Positions 14,286-24,181 are shown, counted from the first letter of the stretch. The stretch is DNA of 45,680 bases from Phycisphaerae bacterium (GCA_017999985.1 JAGNKU010000022.1:1-45680), one strand, 5' to 3'. Program-made: numbers and translations. Notes: generated by a model from the letters alone, not told the origin.

Positions 14286-17132
14286 ATGCTGAAGCTCCGT
14301 TTCCGCAGTCTCGTGCTTGTCGCCGTCGTCGCCGCCCTCACCCGCCCCGTCCGCGCCGAGCAATTGCCGAGTGATGAACGGATCAAGACCGGCAAACTCG
14401 ACAACGGCGTCACCTGGATGTACCGGCAGCACGCCGTCCCGCCGGGCAAAATGGCGCTCATGATTCACATCGCGTCCGGCTCGCTCGCCGAGACGGACGA
14501 CCAGCGCGGGCTGGCCCATTTCCTGGAGCACATGGCGTTCAACGGTTCGGAGCATTTTCCGCCGGGCGAGCTGATCCCGTATTTCGAGAGCATCGGCATG
14601 GAGTTCGGGCGCGACCTGAACGCGTTCACGAGCTTCGACCAGACGGCCTACATGCTGTTCCTGCCGGACACGACGCCGGAGCAGATGGAAAAGGCGCTGA
14701 CGGTCTTGAGCGACTACGCGTTTCGGCTGTTGCTATCGGAGGAGGAGATCGAAAAAGAGCGTGGGGTGATCCTGTCGGAGTTGCGGGCCGGCATGAATGC
14801 CGAGCAGCGGCTGCGCGACAAGCTGTTTGAAACGCTATTCGCGGGGACCCGGCTGGGGCAGCGACTGCCGATCGGGATCGAGAAGGTTATCAGAGAGGCG
14901 CCGCGGGCGGAGTTCGAGAAGTTCTACCGGACGTGGTATCGGCCGGAGCGGGTGACGCTGCTGATGGTGGGCGACGCGGCGCCGGAGCCGTACCTGCCGC
15001 TGGTCGAGAAGTGGTTTGGGCAGTACAAGTCGCCGCTGGAGGCACAGACGCCGCCGGGGCCGGAGCTGAAGCCGTTCAAGGCGTCGCAGGCGCTGGTGCT
15101 GTCGGACCCGGAGTACGCGCAGGGCGACGTGGACCTGTACAACATCTCGGCGGGGCGGCCGCCGACGACGACGGTCGAGCAGGCGCGGGTGGACCTGGTC
15201 GAGCGCGTGGGGTCGTGGATCCTCGAGCGGCGCTTTTCGGAACGGATCAAGAAGGGTGAGGCGAGCTATCGCGAGGCGAGCGCGCGGGTGGCGAACTTCT
15301 TCAACGATGCAATGCTGGTCAACGCGACCGCGGTGGGCGAGCCGAAGGACTGGGAAAAGATGCTCGAGCAGCTCGTGACGGAAGTGGCGCGGGCGCGGGA
15401 GCACGGGTTCTTGGCGCCGGAGTTCGAGCTGTGCCAAAAGGAGCTGATCGCGTCGGCGGAGGATGGCGTCCGGAAGGAATCGACGCGTAACGCGCGCGCC
15501 CTGCTGATGGGGATGCTGCGGGCGGTGAACGACCGCCGGCCGGTGCTGTCGGCGCAGCAGGAACTGGACCTGCTGAAGAAGCTGCTGCCGACGATCAAGC
15601 TCGAAGAGGTCAACGCGGCGTTCGCGGCACACTACAAGCCGGGCACGTTCGCGTACGTGCTGACGATGCCGGAGAAGGCGGACGTGACGCTGCCGAGCAC
15701 GGACGACGTGCTGGCCGCGGCCCGGGCGGCAGAGGCGCGCCGGGTCGAGCCGCCCCAATGGGAAGAACGCCCCACCACGCTGCTGGAACATGAGCCGACT
15801 CCGGGCAAGCTTGGCGAACTCATGACCGACGAGGAGCTGGCGATCACGAGCGGTTGGCTCGCGAACGGCGTGCGGGTCCATCACCGCTTCATGGACTACA
15901 AGAAAGACACCGTGATGGTGAGCATCACGCTGGCGGGCGGCCAGATCGAGGAGACCGCCGAGAATGTCGGCGTGACGACGGTGGCCGAGCTGATCGTCGA
16001 CCAACCGGCGACGAACCGGCTCGCGTCGACGGACATCCAGGACATCATGACAGGCAAGAACATCAGCGTGGGCGGCGGCGCGCAGGACGACGCGTTCACG
16101 CTGACGGTGACCGGCTCGCCGCAGGACCTGGAAAGCGGGCTGCAATTGGCGCACGCGCTGCTGACGGACGGCAAGCTGGAGCAGAGTGCGTTCGACAACT
16201 GGAAGCAGGGCGCGCTGCAGCGCTACGCGCAAGCCAGCAAGCTGCCGCAATTCGCGGCGTTCGATGCGTTCATGAAGCTGATCAGCGGCAACGACCCGCG
16301 CCGGATCATCATGCTGACGCCGGAGCAGATCGAGGCCCAGACGCCGGCCCGCGCGCAGGCCTGGTTCGAGCGGCTGCGGCGCGAGGCGCCGCTCGAGGTG
16401 GCGGTTGTCGGCGAGATGCAGCTCGCGGACGTGCAGCCACTGCTCGAGAAGTACATCGGGTCGCTGCCGAAGCGGGGGCGCGACGCCGGCGGTCTCGACC
16501 AGCTGCGCAAGCTCAACCGGCCGGCCGGGCCGCTGGAGAAGCACGTCCAGGTGGACACGATCACGCCGCAGGCGATGGCGCTGGCCGGATGCGTCGGGTG
16601 CGATGCGAACGCGGTGACCGACGTGCGGGCGCTGAACCTGGCGGCGAACATCCTCGACAGCCGACTGATCAAGCGGGTGCGCGAGGAACTGGGGCTCGTG
16701 TACTCGATCCAGGCGGTGAGCGGGCCGGGCCGGGCGTACGTGGATTCTGGTATCATCTTCAGCGGGGCCCCGTGTGCGCCGGACAAGCCGGCGGAAGTGA
16801 TCAAGGAGATCGAGACGATCCTGAAGGCGTTCGCCGAGGACGGCCCGACCGCGGAAGAGCTGGAGAACGCGAAGAAGCAGCTTGCCAACCGGCTCGACAC
16901 GCAGTTGAAGGAGCCGAGCTTCTGGTTCAGCCAGTTGCAGACGCTGGACCTGCACAAGGCAAAGCTGGAGGACCTCAAGCGGATTCCGGAGTCGTACGCC
17001 GCGTTCACCGCGGAGCAGGTGCGCGACGTGTTCCGCAAATACTACACGCCCGCGCGGCAGTTCCGCGTGAGCGCGGTGCCGACGGCGGCGCCGGCGAAAA
17101 CGCCTGAGCCGGCAGGAGCCGCGCAGGAGTAA
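14286..17132 (+). CDS. Secreted M16 family (insulinase/pitrilysin-like) zinc metallopeptidase
   Basis: 948 residues from ATG at 14286. This start gives a clean signal peptide (MLKLRFRSLVLVAVVAALTR, then PVRAEQ), with AGGA 9 nt upstream; upstream in-frame starts would bury it. The zinc motif HFLEH (78-82) and the distant glutamate in EKERGVILSE (about 157-164) form the inverted HxxEH site of M16. A second, inactive M16-like half occupies roughly 530-930, with ITPQAMALAGC and RVREELGLVYSIQA. M16 enzymes form a clamshell and degrade peptides inside it. The length fits a two-half single-chain member. Predicted location is the periplasm. It is followed by a terminator and convergent with the helicase. 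Confidence 0.93.
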   Translation: MLKLRFRSLVLVAVVAALTRPVRAEQLPSDERIKTGKLDNGVTWMYRQHAVPPGKMALMIHIASGSLAETDDQRGLAHFLEHMAFNGSEHFPPGELIPYFESIGMEFGRDLNAFTSFDQTAYMLFLPDTTPEQMEKALTVLSDYAFRLLLSEEEIEKERGVILSELRAGMNAEQRLRDKLFETLFAGTRLGQRLPIGIEKVIREAPRAEFEKFYRTWYRPERVTLLMVGDAAPEPYLPLVEKWFGQYKSPLEAQTPPGPELKPFKASQALVLSDPEYAQGDVDLYNISAGRPPTTTVEQARVDLVERVGSWILERRFSERIKKGEASYREASARVANFFNDAMLVNATAVGEPKDWEKMLEQLVTEVARAREHGFLAPEFELCQKELIASAEDGVRKESTRNARALLMGMLRAVNDRRPVLSAQQELDLLKKLLPTIKLEEVNAAFAAHYKPGTFAYVLTMPEKADVTLPSTDDVLAAARAAEARRVEPPQWEERPTTLLEHEPTPGKLGELMTDEELAITSGWLANGVRVHHRFMDYKKDTVMVSITLAGGQIEETAENVGVTTVAELIVDQPATNRLASTDIQDIMTGKNISVGGGAQDDAFTLTVTGSPQDLESGLQLAHALLTDGKLEQSAFDNWKQGALQRYAQASKLPQFAAFDAFMKLISGNDPRRIIMLTPEQIEAQTPARAQAWFERLRREAPLEVAVVGEMQLADVQPLLEKYIGSLPKRGRDAGGLDQLRKLNRPAGPLEKHVQVDTITPQAMALAGCVGCDANAVTDVRALNLAANILDSRLIKRVREELGLVYSIQAVSGPGRAYVDSGIIFSGAPCAPDKPAEVIKEIETILKAFAEDGPTAEELENAKKQLANRLDTQLKEPSFWFSQLQTLDLHKAKLEDLKRIPESYAAFTAEQVRDVFRKYYTPARQFRVSAVPTAAPAKTPEPAGAAQE

Positions 17133-17153
17133 CCACCAAGGCGCGAAGACGCG

Positions 17154-17202
17154 AAGCACCGAGTGGGTTGGCGCCGCGAAGGGCAGCCCGCTCGGTGCTT
17201 TT
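17154..17202 (+). terminator. Terminator of the M16 peptidase gene
   Basis: AAGCACCGAG (17154-17163) pairs perfectly with CTCGGTGCTT (17191-17200) around a GC-rich loop that adds TGGG/CCCG contacts. Two further T complete a run of four. Confidence 0.75.
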
Positions 17203-17266
17203 CTATGACCGGCGACAAGCTCGTGCGCCAACGCTCCCCCTGCCCCCGCCCTGGGAGGAAAGGGAG

Positions 17267-19648
17267 CTATGCGCCGAGCCAGGCCTTCAATAACGTCACG
17301 GTCGCGGTCTTGTCGGGGATCGCGTAGCCGCGGCCGACGTCCGGGTCGTGGTGGATGGGAATGCGCAGGTTCGGCGGCGCGACGCACCCGGGGCAACCAT
17401 CGCTGCAGCCGCAGCCGGCGACGAGGCGATACGCCAGTGCGAGCAATTCCGCGCAGCGCTCGTAGCCGTGCCGCGCGTAGCCGACGCCGCCTTCGTAGCG
17501 GTCGTAGATGATGATCGTGCTGACACCGAGCTGGGAGGAGTTGACGATGCCGCCGATGTCGTAGCGGTCGCACATGGCGAGCGGGGGCAGCGCGACCATG
17601 AGCAGGTTGCGCACGCCACTGAGGGCTTCGTGGACGCGGCCGCCGGCGTCGCGCGTGGCGGCGAGGGCCTGCTCCGGCGGCTGCAGCCACAGCCCGGTTG
17701 TCTCGACCTGTTGCGCGGGCAGATCGAGCGCGGTCTGGCCGATCAGCTCCTGGGTGTAGAGCTTGAACTTGCGGAAGGCGACGGTCTGCCATTTCACGGT
17801 GACCTCGCCGAAGCAGCGCTTGCCACCCCGGCAGTCACCGCTGAACCGCTCGGTGCCGAGGCGGCATTCGTCGGCGAGGACCGGCTGCGTGTAGTAGTCG
17901 GCGGCGAGGCGTTCGACGCGGGCGAGGCGCGCGGCCTGATCCAGCTGCCGGACGATGTAGCTCTCGCCCTGGTGCAGGTAGACGGCCTCGGGGTAGACCA
18001 GCTCGGGCGCGGAGATCGAGTCGACCTGGCCGATGACCTCGTCGCGGCCGTCGGTCGTGTCGACGATCGCGAAGGTCGCGTTGCTGATCGTGCGGAGATT
18101 GGTCTGCGCGGCGGGGAACTCGGCGGAGGACCAGTAGAGGCGCTCGGCGGTGCGGCGCAGCTTGCCGTCTTCGGTCAGCACCTGCGTGACATCGGCTGCG
18201 AGGGCGCCAAAGTCGCGCAGGTCGTCGTCGGACAGCGGCAGCTCGAACGCGGCACAGCCGAGCTGGGCGGCGAGGATATGCGGGTTGTCCGGGTCGATGA
18301 TCGCCTGCTCCAGCGGCCGGTCAAAGACGAAGTCCGGGTTGCGCATGAGGTACTGGTCGACCGGGTCATCGTAGGCGATGAAGATGGCGAGCGATTCGTC
18401 CTGTCGGCGACCGGCGCGCCCGGCCTGCTGCCACAGACTGCACAGCGTGCCGGGGAAGCCGACCATGAGGGCGGCGTCGAGGGCGCCGACGTCGATGCCC
18501 AGCTCCAGCGCCGTCGTGCTGCACACGCCAAGGAGTTCACCGCTGAAGAGCTGGCGCTCGATCTCGCGGCGTTCAAGTGGGAGGTAGCCCCCGCGGTATG
18601 GGCGCAGGCGGCGGGCGAGGTCGGGGCGGCGGCGTTGCAGGGACTCGGACACGTACTTATAGAGTAGTTCGGCGACAACGCGGGCCTTGGTAAAGGCGAT
18701 GGTGCCGGCACCCTCTTCCAGCAGGGCTTGCATGAGGTGTTGCGCCTCGACGTTCGCGCTGCGGCGGGCGACGCGGACGGGCGGACCGCTCAGAGCGCGC
18801 GCGAGCGGTTCCAGCGAAGCGCGCGGGGGGGTTGGCGGACGATCTTCGAGCCATGGCGGGTTCCAGAGGACGAACCAGCGGCGGCCGCGCGGGGAAGTGT
18901 CCTGGTCGATGAGCACCAGATCGGACTGGCCCGTAAGGCGCTCCGCGAGTTCGCGCGGGTTGCCCAGCGTGGCCGAGCAGCAGATGAACTGGGGCGACGC
19001 GCCGTAGTGCCGACACACGCGCTGCAGGCGGCGGACGACGCCGGCGACGTGGCTGCCGAAGATGCCGCGGTAGGTGTGGATCTCGTCGAGGACGACAAAC
19101 CGCAGACCGGCGAAGAAGCCGGCCCACTTCGCGTGGTACGGCAGGATGCCCTGGTGCAGCATGTCCGGGTTCGAGAGCAGGATGTTCGCATTGCGGCGGA
19201 CGCCGGGGCGTTTGTGCGTGGCGGTGTCGCCGTCGTAGCACGCCGGGCGGGCGCGTTCGGCCAGCCCCCCCTGCTCGATCAGGCGTTCGAGGCTGCCGAG
19301 CTGGTCGTAGGCGAGAGCCTTGGCGGGAAAGAGATAGAGCGCGCGCGCGCTGGTGTCGTCGAGCAGGGTCGCCAGAACAGGTAGATGGTAGCAGAGGCTC
19401 TTGCCGGAGGCGGTGCCGGTGGCGATGACGACGTGGCGACCCGCGCGAATCGCGTCGTAGGCGTCGGCCTGGTGGCGATAGAGCGCGTTGATGCCGTCAG
19501 CCGCGAGCAGCGTCTGGAGTGTCGTCGGGAGCGGCGTGGTCGGTTGGCGGAAGTCGGCGGCGCGGGCGGGGAGCTCGCGGACGGCGGCGATCTGGCCGCG
19601 GTAGTGGCGGCCGGCCTGCAGTCGCGCGATGAAGCTCCGGGCGTCCAT
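17267..19648 (-). CDS. MrfA-like DEAD/DEAH-box helicase with DUF1998 zinc-binding C-terminus
   Basis: 793 residues from ATG at 19648, with GGAG 11 nt upstream. The motifs are LYRHQ (56-60), Walker A ATGTASGKS (76-84), VVLDEIHTYRG (DEIH box), CCSATLGNP (motif III) and QQAGRAGRR (motif VI). The C-terminal third carries CRGGKRCFGEV and GCGCSDGCPGC, the Cys pattern of the DUF1998 domain. This architecture matches Bacillus MrfA (YprA), a 3'-5' helicase in mitomycin/crosslink repair, but the repair role here is inferred. The partner nuclease (MrfB/YprB) is not adjacent. It is transcribed alone, divergent from the first pseudopilin gene. Confidence 0.9.
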   Translation of the reverse strand: MDARSFIARLQAGRHYRGQIAAVRELPARAADFRQPTTPLPTTLQTLLAADGINALYRHQADAYDAIRAGRHVVIATGTASGKSLCYHLPVLATLLDDTSARALYLFPAKALAYDQLGSLERLIEQGGLAERARPACYDGDTATHKRPGVRRNANILLSNPDMLHQGILPYHAKWAGFFAGLRFVVLDEIHTYRGIFGSHVAGVVRRLQRVCRHYGASPQFICCSATLGNPRELAERLTGQSDLVLIDQDTSPRGRRWFVLWNPPWLEDRPPTPPRASLEPLARALSGPPVRVARRSANVEAQHLMQALLEEGAGTIAFTKARVVAELLYKYVSESLQRRRPDLARRLRPYRGGYLPLERREIERQLFSGELLGVCSTTALELGIDVGALDAALMVGFPGTLCSLWQQAGRAGRRQDESLAIFIAYDDPVDQYLMRNPDFVFDRPLEQAIIDPDNPHILAAQLGCAAFELPLSDDDLRDFGALAADVTQVLTEDGKLRRTAERLYWSSAEFPAAQTNLRTISNATFAIVDTTDGRDEVIGQVDSISAPELVYPEAVYLHQGESYIVRQLDQAARLARVERLAADYYTQPVLADECRLGTERFSGDCRGGKRCFGEVTVKWQTVAFRKFKLYTQELIGQTALDLPAQQVETTGLWLQPPEQALAATRDAGGRVHEALSGVRNLLMVALPPLAMCDRYDIGGIVNSSQLGVSTIIIYDRYEGGVGYARHGYERCAELLALAYRLVAGCGCSDGCPGCVAPPNLRIPIHHDPDVGRGYAIPDKTATVTLLKAWLGA

Positions 19649-19954
19649 GAACGGCGGCACTCCGCGCCCCCGGCGGCGGAGTATAGCACGAGTGCGAACA
19701 GATGCCAAACATGCGTGCTCGCCGCGGTCCGGGAGAGGGCGCCCAGCAGGCTGGTACGCCTTGACACGGGAGCGCATTTCTACGGACGGGTTCTACGGAT
19801 TCCGGCGCTGGGCTAAAATGAACTCATGTCGGTCGGGCTTGGCCCGGCGAATGCCAGCGCCGGGGCGGCGCGTGACCGGCATAGATCGTGGCCCTGTCCA
19901 GGAGCGGCCACACCGTTCACTTCGTCCGGAACTGGCAGGTCAGGAGTTCACGTC
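19649..19954. other. Divergent intergenic region before the pseudopilin genes
   Basis: 306 bp without a gene. On the + strand TTCTAC (19791-19796), 17 bp, TAAAAT (19814-19819) forms a plausible promoter with a leader of about 130 nt. A TTGACA at 19761-19766 has no matching -10. Nothing else was recognised. Confidence 0.55.
19791..19819 (+). promoter_or_regulatory. Candidate promoter of pseudopilin gene 1
   Basis: TTCTAC-17-TAAAAT. The -10 is good and the -35 moderate. The predicted RNA start is near 19,826. Confidence 0.45.
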
Positions 19955-20884
19955 ATGTGCCGAGGACGTATCCGGCGGCGGGCCGGCTTCACGCTGATCG
20001 AATTGCTCGTCGTGGTGGCGATCATCGCCCTGCTGATCTCGATCCTGCTGCCCTCGCTGCGCGACGCGCGCGAGCAGGCCAAAGTCGCGAAGTGCCTGGC
20101 AAATTACCGCCAACTGACGACCAGCACGATCCAGTACTTCCTGGATTACAACGACAACTTTCCGTTTTACGATCCCTACCGCGGGATCTGCAGTTGGGCG
20201 TACGGCGGCAAGACGCCGGACATCTACTGGAAGACGGCGAGCGGCTACGGCGACGCGCTGTACTACACGGTGGACAAGCGCCCGCTGAACAAGTATCTGA
20301 TGGGCGGGAAAGTGGACATGGATCTGTATCTCCCGGGTGAGACCGCGCCGCGCCGCACGGAGATTCCGGTCGCGCAGTGCCCGTCGGACAACATGTCGCA
20401 CCAGCGCATCTTCTGGACGAACGCGAACGCCGACGTGAGTTCGATGTCGAGCTACAACGACGTCGGCACGAGCTACCATTACAACCTGCACGCGCTGTTC
20501 GACGTGACCTCCGAATCCTGGGGCGGCCAGGTGAACCCGGATGACAAATGGGGGGAGATCGGCCGAAAGCTGGTCCGGGCGGTCCTCGACAAGTACAGCG
20601 GGACATACGTGATGTTCATCGAGGATCCGCTGGACTGGGGCCTGGGCTTCGGCATCCCCACGCTCGGCAATCACGGCAAATTCGCCCGGCATCCGACCGG
20701 GTTCCTCGACGGCCACGCGGACTACAAAGCCGTGGACACGCGCGGCTGGTGCGGGCTCGGCTGGGAGGCGATCTGCCGCGCGTGGGTGCGTACAGTGGAC
20801 TTCACGCCGCCGGACCTCTACTACGCGCCGGGCAATCCCTATGAATACACAAACCCCAAGGAGAAGAACTGCGACCCGCCATAG
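19955..20884 (+). CDS. Prepilin-type (type IV pilin/pseudopilin-like) protein, paralogue 1
   Basis: 309 residues from ATG at 19955, with AGGAG 9 nt upstream. A short basic leader ([11 protein letters not shown]) precedes the cleavage and N-methylation site [12 protein letters not shown] and a hydrophobic helix to about residue 35. The conserved [20 protein letters not shown] follows, then a large globular domain with several Cys. Near the end, [16 protein letters not shown] corresponds to the DG motif of planctomycete H-X9-DG pseudopilins, and the C-terminus is KEKNCDPP. Such proteins are processed by prepilin peptidase and belong to type II secretion-like or pilus systems, but the role of these abundant planctomycete versions is not established. 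It shares most landmarks with the paralogues at 21,911 and 23,264. Confidence 0.9.
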   Translation: MCRGRIRRRAGFTLIELLVVVAIIALLISILLPSLRDAREQAKVAKCLANYRQLTTSTIQYFLDYNDNFPFYDPYRGICSWAYGGKTPDIYWKTASGYGDALYYTVDKRPLNKYLMGGKVDMDLYLPGETAPRRTEIPVAQCPSDNMSHQRIFWTNANADVSSMSSYNDVGTSYHYNLHALFDVTSESWGGQVNPDDKWGEIGRKLVRAVLDKYSGTYVMFIEDPLDWGLGFGIPTLGNHGKFARHPTGFLDGHADYKAVDTRGWCGLGWEAICRAWVRTVDFTPPDLYYAPGNPYEYTNPKEKNCDPP

Positions 20885-21108
20885 GAACGTGGAAGGCGCG
20901 GTGCCCGGTTTCAAACAGTCCGCAGCCGTGGACGGGTTACCGGGCATCAATTACACTCGTGCCGGTTGAATTGGCGCTTGGCCGGATGCGGCCGGCGCAG
21001 GCCATTGGACGCGGCTGACCCGCGACGGGGTCGCCGACAATTCGTGCGGGCGCAACCGGTCGGACACGGTGTCTGACGCGGCGAGGCACGCCGTTGGAAG
21101 GAGCTAGG

Positions 21109-21507
21109 ATGTCACCTGCGGTCAAGAACGGAATTCTGCTGGCGGTGCTGCTCGTGGTCCTGGGGGGGGCGGCGTTCTTCTTCACGCGCAAGGACAAGGA
21201 GACGAGCTATCCGACGACGGGGTACGAGACCACCTGGATGTGCGAGAAGTGCGGCAAGCATTTCGAGCTCAGCCCCGCGCAGTACAAGGACTGGGTGGAC
21301 AGCAAGGACAAGATGCGGCGCGATTCGAACTATCCGCCGCGCCTGACCGTGTTTTGGTGCGATAACTGCCAGGCCTACTCGGTCGTCCGTGCTGTCGTGA
21401 ACAAGGCGACCGGCGAATGGGAACTGACGGCGGACTCGCAGGGGAACCCGCCGAAGGGCGCGGGTGGCGGCGCGAAGTCAGGCACGACGAAGCCCCCGAA
21501 GAAGTAG
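21109..21507 (+). CDS. Small membrane-anchored zinc-ribbon-like protein
   Basis: 132 residues from ATG at 21109, with AAGGAG 6 nt upstream. One membrane helix (about 6-25, NGILLAVLLVVLGGAAFFFT) is followed by CEKCGKHFEL and, about 45 residues later, CDNCQAYSVV. Two Cys-x2-Cys pairs suggest a single zinc ribbon. The C-terminus is a Gly/Lys-rich tail. The position between pseudopilin paralogues 1 and 2, on the same strand, suggests but does not prove a link with them. I do not recognise a named family. Confidence 0.7.
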   Translation: MSPAVKNGILLAVLLVVLGGAAFFFTRKDKETSYPTTGYETTWMCEKCGKHFELSPAQYKDWVDSKDKMRRDSNYPPRLTVFWCDNCQAYSVVRAVVNKATGEWELTADSQGNPPKGAGGGAKSGTTKPPKK

Positions 21508-21910
21508 CGCGATTGCGGTCGGTGGCGGCGACGGCGACGTGCGTGCATGCCGTCCGCGTCGGAACGGGGTGTACCGCAGGGGCGGGTCAGTGCGTGGACT
21601 GGCCCGCCGTCCGGCCTGTGGGCGGCGCCGGGATGTGTGTTATCGGTCGCGTGCGGAGGGCAGCCCGTGAGCGATCACGGACGTTGCGGGGTGATCAGAC
21701 AATCTGACAAACGGGGCGACGATTTCTGACAACCAGGAGCGTTCTTACGGACTCCAAGGTTAAGCCTGGGCATCGGGCGAGCCGCGCCGAATGATATCGG
21801 CACCGGGCTGCGACGGACGCCAGCGCCGCACAGGCTCGGGATGAGTTGCCCGCGTGTGACACGCGCGGCGGACGGGAAGATCAACGGTCTGGCCAGTCTT
21901 TAGGAGCGTC
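21508..21910. other. Intergenic region with paired TCTGACAA repeats
   Basis: 403 bp without a gene. A GGCGGGTCAG/CTGGCCCGCC hairpin lies after the zinc-ribbon gene near 21,580-21,608, without a T tract. TCTGACAA occurs at 21703-21710 and 21725-21732, with a related CAGACAA just before the first. The region probably carries the promoter of paralogue 2, but I cannot place its boxes. Confidence 0.5.
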
Positions 21911-22828
21911 ATGATGCGAAGTAAAGGTGCGGGAGTTCGCAGCGGCTTCACGCTGATCGAACTGCTAGTAGTAGTGGCGATCATCGCCCTGCTGATCTCG
22001 ATTCTGCTGCCGTCGTTGCGAGATGCGCGCGAGCAGGCCAAGGTGGCCAAGTGCCTGGCCAATTACCGCCAGTTGACCACCAGCACGGTCCAGTACTTCC
22101 TGGACTACAACGACAATTTCCCGTTCTGGACGCCCGGCCACGCAAGCGGCATCTGCTCGTGGGCCTACGGCGGCAAGACCAACCACGAGGACTGGATCGG
22201 CGACGCCAACTACATCCGGGTGAATGAGCGTCCGCTCAACACGTACCTGATGGGTGGCAAGGTGGAGCACGATATGGTGATCTCGGGCGAGCCGTACCCG
22301 CGCCGCACCGAGATCCCAGTGCTGCAGTGCCCGTCGGACCACATGAGCCACCAGTCGCTGAACTGGGACAATCCGCAGGCCGAAACCAATGATGCGCTCG
22401 CGCGGTCCTGCTACGACGACGTGGGCACGAGCTACCAGTACAACCTGCACGCCCTGATGGACGTGATCTGGTATGACGGCGACAGCGACCCGTGGAGCAA
22501 GCCGGGCGACTGGACCGACATCGGGCACGAACTCGTCAAGAACGTCATGGCCAAGCACAGCGGCACGTTCGTGATGTACCTCGAAGACCCGATGGACTGG
22601 GCCATCAACAAGAGCGTGGTCGAGATTGGCTCGCACGGCAAGTTCGGCCGCAACCCGCTCGGGTTCCTCGACGGCCACGCCGAGTACAAGGCCACCGACA
22701 CCCGTGGCTGGTGCGGCCTGGGCTGGACCGCGATCAACCCGAACTGGGCCAAGACGGTGGACTACACCCCGCCGATCTACTACGGGCAGCCGGTGGGTGG
22801 CGTCGCGAAGAATTGTGATCCTCCGTAA
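21911..22828 (+). CDS. Prepilin-type (pseudopilin-like) protein, paralogue 2
   Basis: 305 residues from ATG at 21911 (a second ATG follows at once), with TAGGAG 4-5 nt upstream. Leader [12 protein letters not shown], then [11 protein letters not shown]. Compared with paralogue 3, only about 17 of some 293 aligned residues differ, and the last 90 residues from [14 protein letters not shown] to VAKNCDPP are identical. Relative to paralogue 1, the middle third diverges and a [16 protein letters not shown] segment replaces the [15 protein letters not shown] segment. The DG region reads [20 protein letters not shown]. It has its own terminator at 22896-22925. Confidence 0.9.
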   Translation: MMRSKGAGVRSGFTLIELLVVVAIIALLISILLPSLRDAREQAKVAKCLANYRQLTTSTVQYFLDYNDNFPFWTPGHASGICSWAYGGKTNHEDWIGDANYIRVNERPLNTYLMGGKVEHDMVISGEPYPRRTEIPVLQCPSDHMSHQSLNWDNPQAETNDALARSCYDDVGTSYQYNLHALMDVIWYDGDSDPWSKPGDWTDIGHELVKNVMAKHSGTFVMYLEDPMDWAINKSVVEIGSHGKFGRNPLGFLDGHAEYKATDTRGWCGLGWTAINPNWAKTVDYTPPIYYGQPVGGVAKNCDPP

Positions 22829-22895
22829 TCGGTCGTAGAGCTGCAACGCCGCCTGCTTGCAGCTTAATCCGCATCCGCGGAGCGACCATAGTCAG

Positions 22896-22925
22896 AACGG
22901 CCCGTCAGAGCTGACGGGCCGTTTT
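22896..22925 (+). terminator. Intrinsic terminator after pseudopilin paralogue 2
   Basis: AACGGCCCGTCAG (22896-22908) pairs perfectly with CTGACGGGCCGTT (22911-22923), and the T run extends to 22925. Nearly the same stem follows paralogue 3. Confidence 0.85.
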
Positions 22926-23051
22926 GCTGCGCCCGGCGGGGGCGCGGTGGCCGGCGCCGGGACGAATAACCCCCAGCCTGCGTCGGGCCGAAACGAGGTG
23001 GGGCCGGTGCACACCACGCCCAGTTATCGGACGGTAACCTGACCGGCCTGT

Positions 23052-23083
23052 GTGCCGTTCGATCGCGCATCGGCACTTTTTTT
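23052..23083 (+). terminator. Terminator-like hairpin in the leader of paralogue 3
   Basis: GTGCCG (23052-23057), 13-nt loop, CGGCAC (23071-23076), then seven T (23077-23083). No gene ends just before it, because paralogue 2 already has its own terminator. It may attenuate transcription into paralogue 3 or end a small RNA. Confidence 0.6.
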
Positions 23084-23263
23084 GGCGCCCGGGCGCGTTG
23101 CTGCGGAATACTCCACTGAACACATTCATGTCGCGTGTGTCTATTTGCGCCCTCGGGGGCGGCGCAGCCGGCCCTGGCGACTGCCAGCGACCAGGGATCG
23201 CAAGGCGGGTCGAGCGTACGACCCCGCACATGTCTCAATGTCTGGCGCAGTAGGAGCGTGACA

Positions 23264-24181
23264 ATGCACCGGAGAGGCGTTACCGCACGCAGCGGCTTCA
23301 CGCTGATCGAGCTACTGGTGGTAGTGGCGATCATCGCGCTGCTCATTTCCATTCTGCTGCCGTCGCTGCGCGACGCGCGCGAGCAGGCCAAGGTGGCCAA
23401 GTGCCTGGCCAATTACCGCCAGTTGACCACCAGCACGGTCCAGTACTTCCTGGATTACAACGACAACTTTCCGTTCTGGACCCCCGGCCACTCGGGCGGC
23501 ATCTGCTCCTGGGCCTACGGCGGCAAGACGAACCACGAAGACTGGTACGGCGATGCGGCGTTCTACATCCGCGTGAATGAGCGTCCACTCAACACGTACC
23601 TGATGGGCGGCAAGGTGGAACACGACCTCGTGATCTCGGGCGAGCCGTACCCGCGCCGGACCGAGGTCCCAGTGCTGCAGTGCCCGTCGGACCACATGAG
23701 CCACCAGTCGCTGGATTGGGGCAATCCCCAGGCGGAAACGGACGGCGCGCTCGCGCGGTCCTGCTACGACGACGTGGGCACGAGCTACCAGTACAACCTG
23801 CACGCCCTGCAAGACGTGGTCTGGTATGACGGCGACAGCGACCCGTGGAGCAAGCCGGGTGACTGGACCGACATCGGACACGAACTCGTCAAGAACGTTC
23901 TGGCCAAGTACAGCGGCACGTTCGTGATGTACCTCGAAGACCCGATGGACTGGGCCATCAACAAGAGCGTGGTCGAGATTGGCTCGCACGGCAAGTTCGG
24001 CCGAAACCCACTCGGGTTCCTCGATGGTCACGCCGAGTACAAGGCCACCGACACCCGCGGCTGGTGCGGCCTGGGCTGGACCGCGATCAACCCGAACTGG
24101 GCCAAGACGGTGGACTACACCCCGCCGATCTACTACGGGCAGCCGGTGGGTGGCGTCGCGAAGAACTGTGATCCTCCGTAA
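23264..24181 (+). CDS. Prepilin-type (pseudopilin-like) protein, paralogue 3
   Basis: 305 residues from ATG at 23264, with TAGGAG 8 nt upstream. Leader [11 protein letters not shown], then [11 protein letters not shown]. It is about 94% identical to paralogue 2, with most changes in the middle (NYIRV versus FYIRV, LNWDN versus LDWGN, MDVIW versus QDVVW). Long DNA stretches after the membrane helix are identical, indicating recent duplication or gene conversion. Cys positions and the CDPP end are shared by all three. It is followed by a terminator of the same sequence type. Confidence 0.9.
   Translation: MHRRGVTARSGFTLIELLVVVAIIALLISILLPSLRDAREQAKVAKCLANYRQLTTSTVQYFLDYNDNFPFWTPGHSGGICSWAYGGKTNHEDWYGDAAFYIRVNERPLNTYLMGGKVEHDLVISGEPYPRRTEVPVLQCPSDHMSHQSLDWGNPQAETDGALARSCYDDVGTSYQYNLHALQDVVWYDGDSDPWSKPGDWTDIGHELVKNVLAKYSGTFVMYLEDPMDWAINKSVVEIGSHGKFGRNPLGFLDGHAEYKATDTRGWCGLGWTAINPNWAKTVDYTPPIYYGQPVGGVAKNCDPP

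Larger units (their letters stand above)
22829..23263. other. Intergenic region between paralogues 2 and 3
   Basis: 435 bp without a gene. It holds the terminator of paralogue 2, then a second terminator-like hairpin with seven T at 23052-23083, 181 nt before the next start codon. No clear promoter boxes were found. Confidence 0.6.

Noticed and set aside
14835..17792. A 985-codon open frame on the minus strand
   Set aside because: It lies opposite the M16 peptidase and has a low-complexity Arg/Leu/Gln-rich composition typical of antisense frames in GC-rich DNA. The peptidase has clear motifs.
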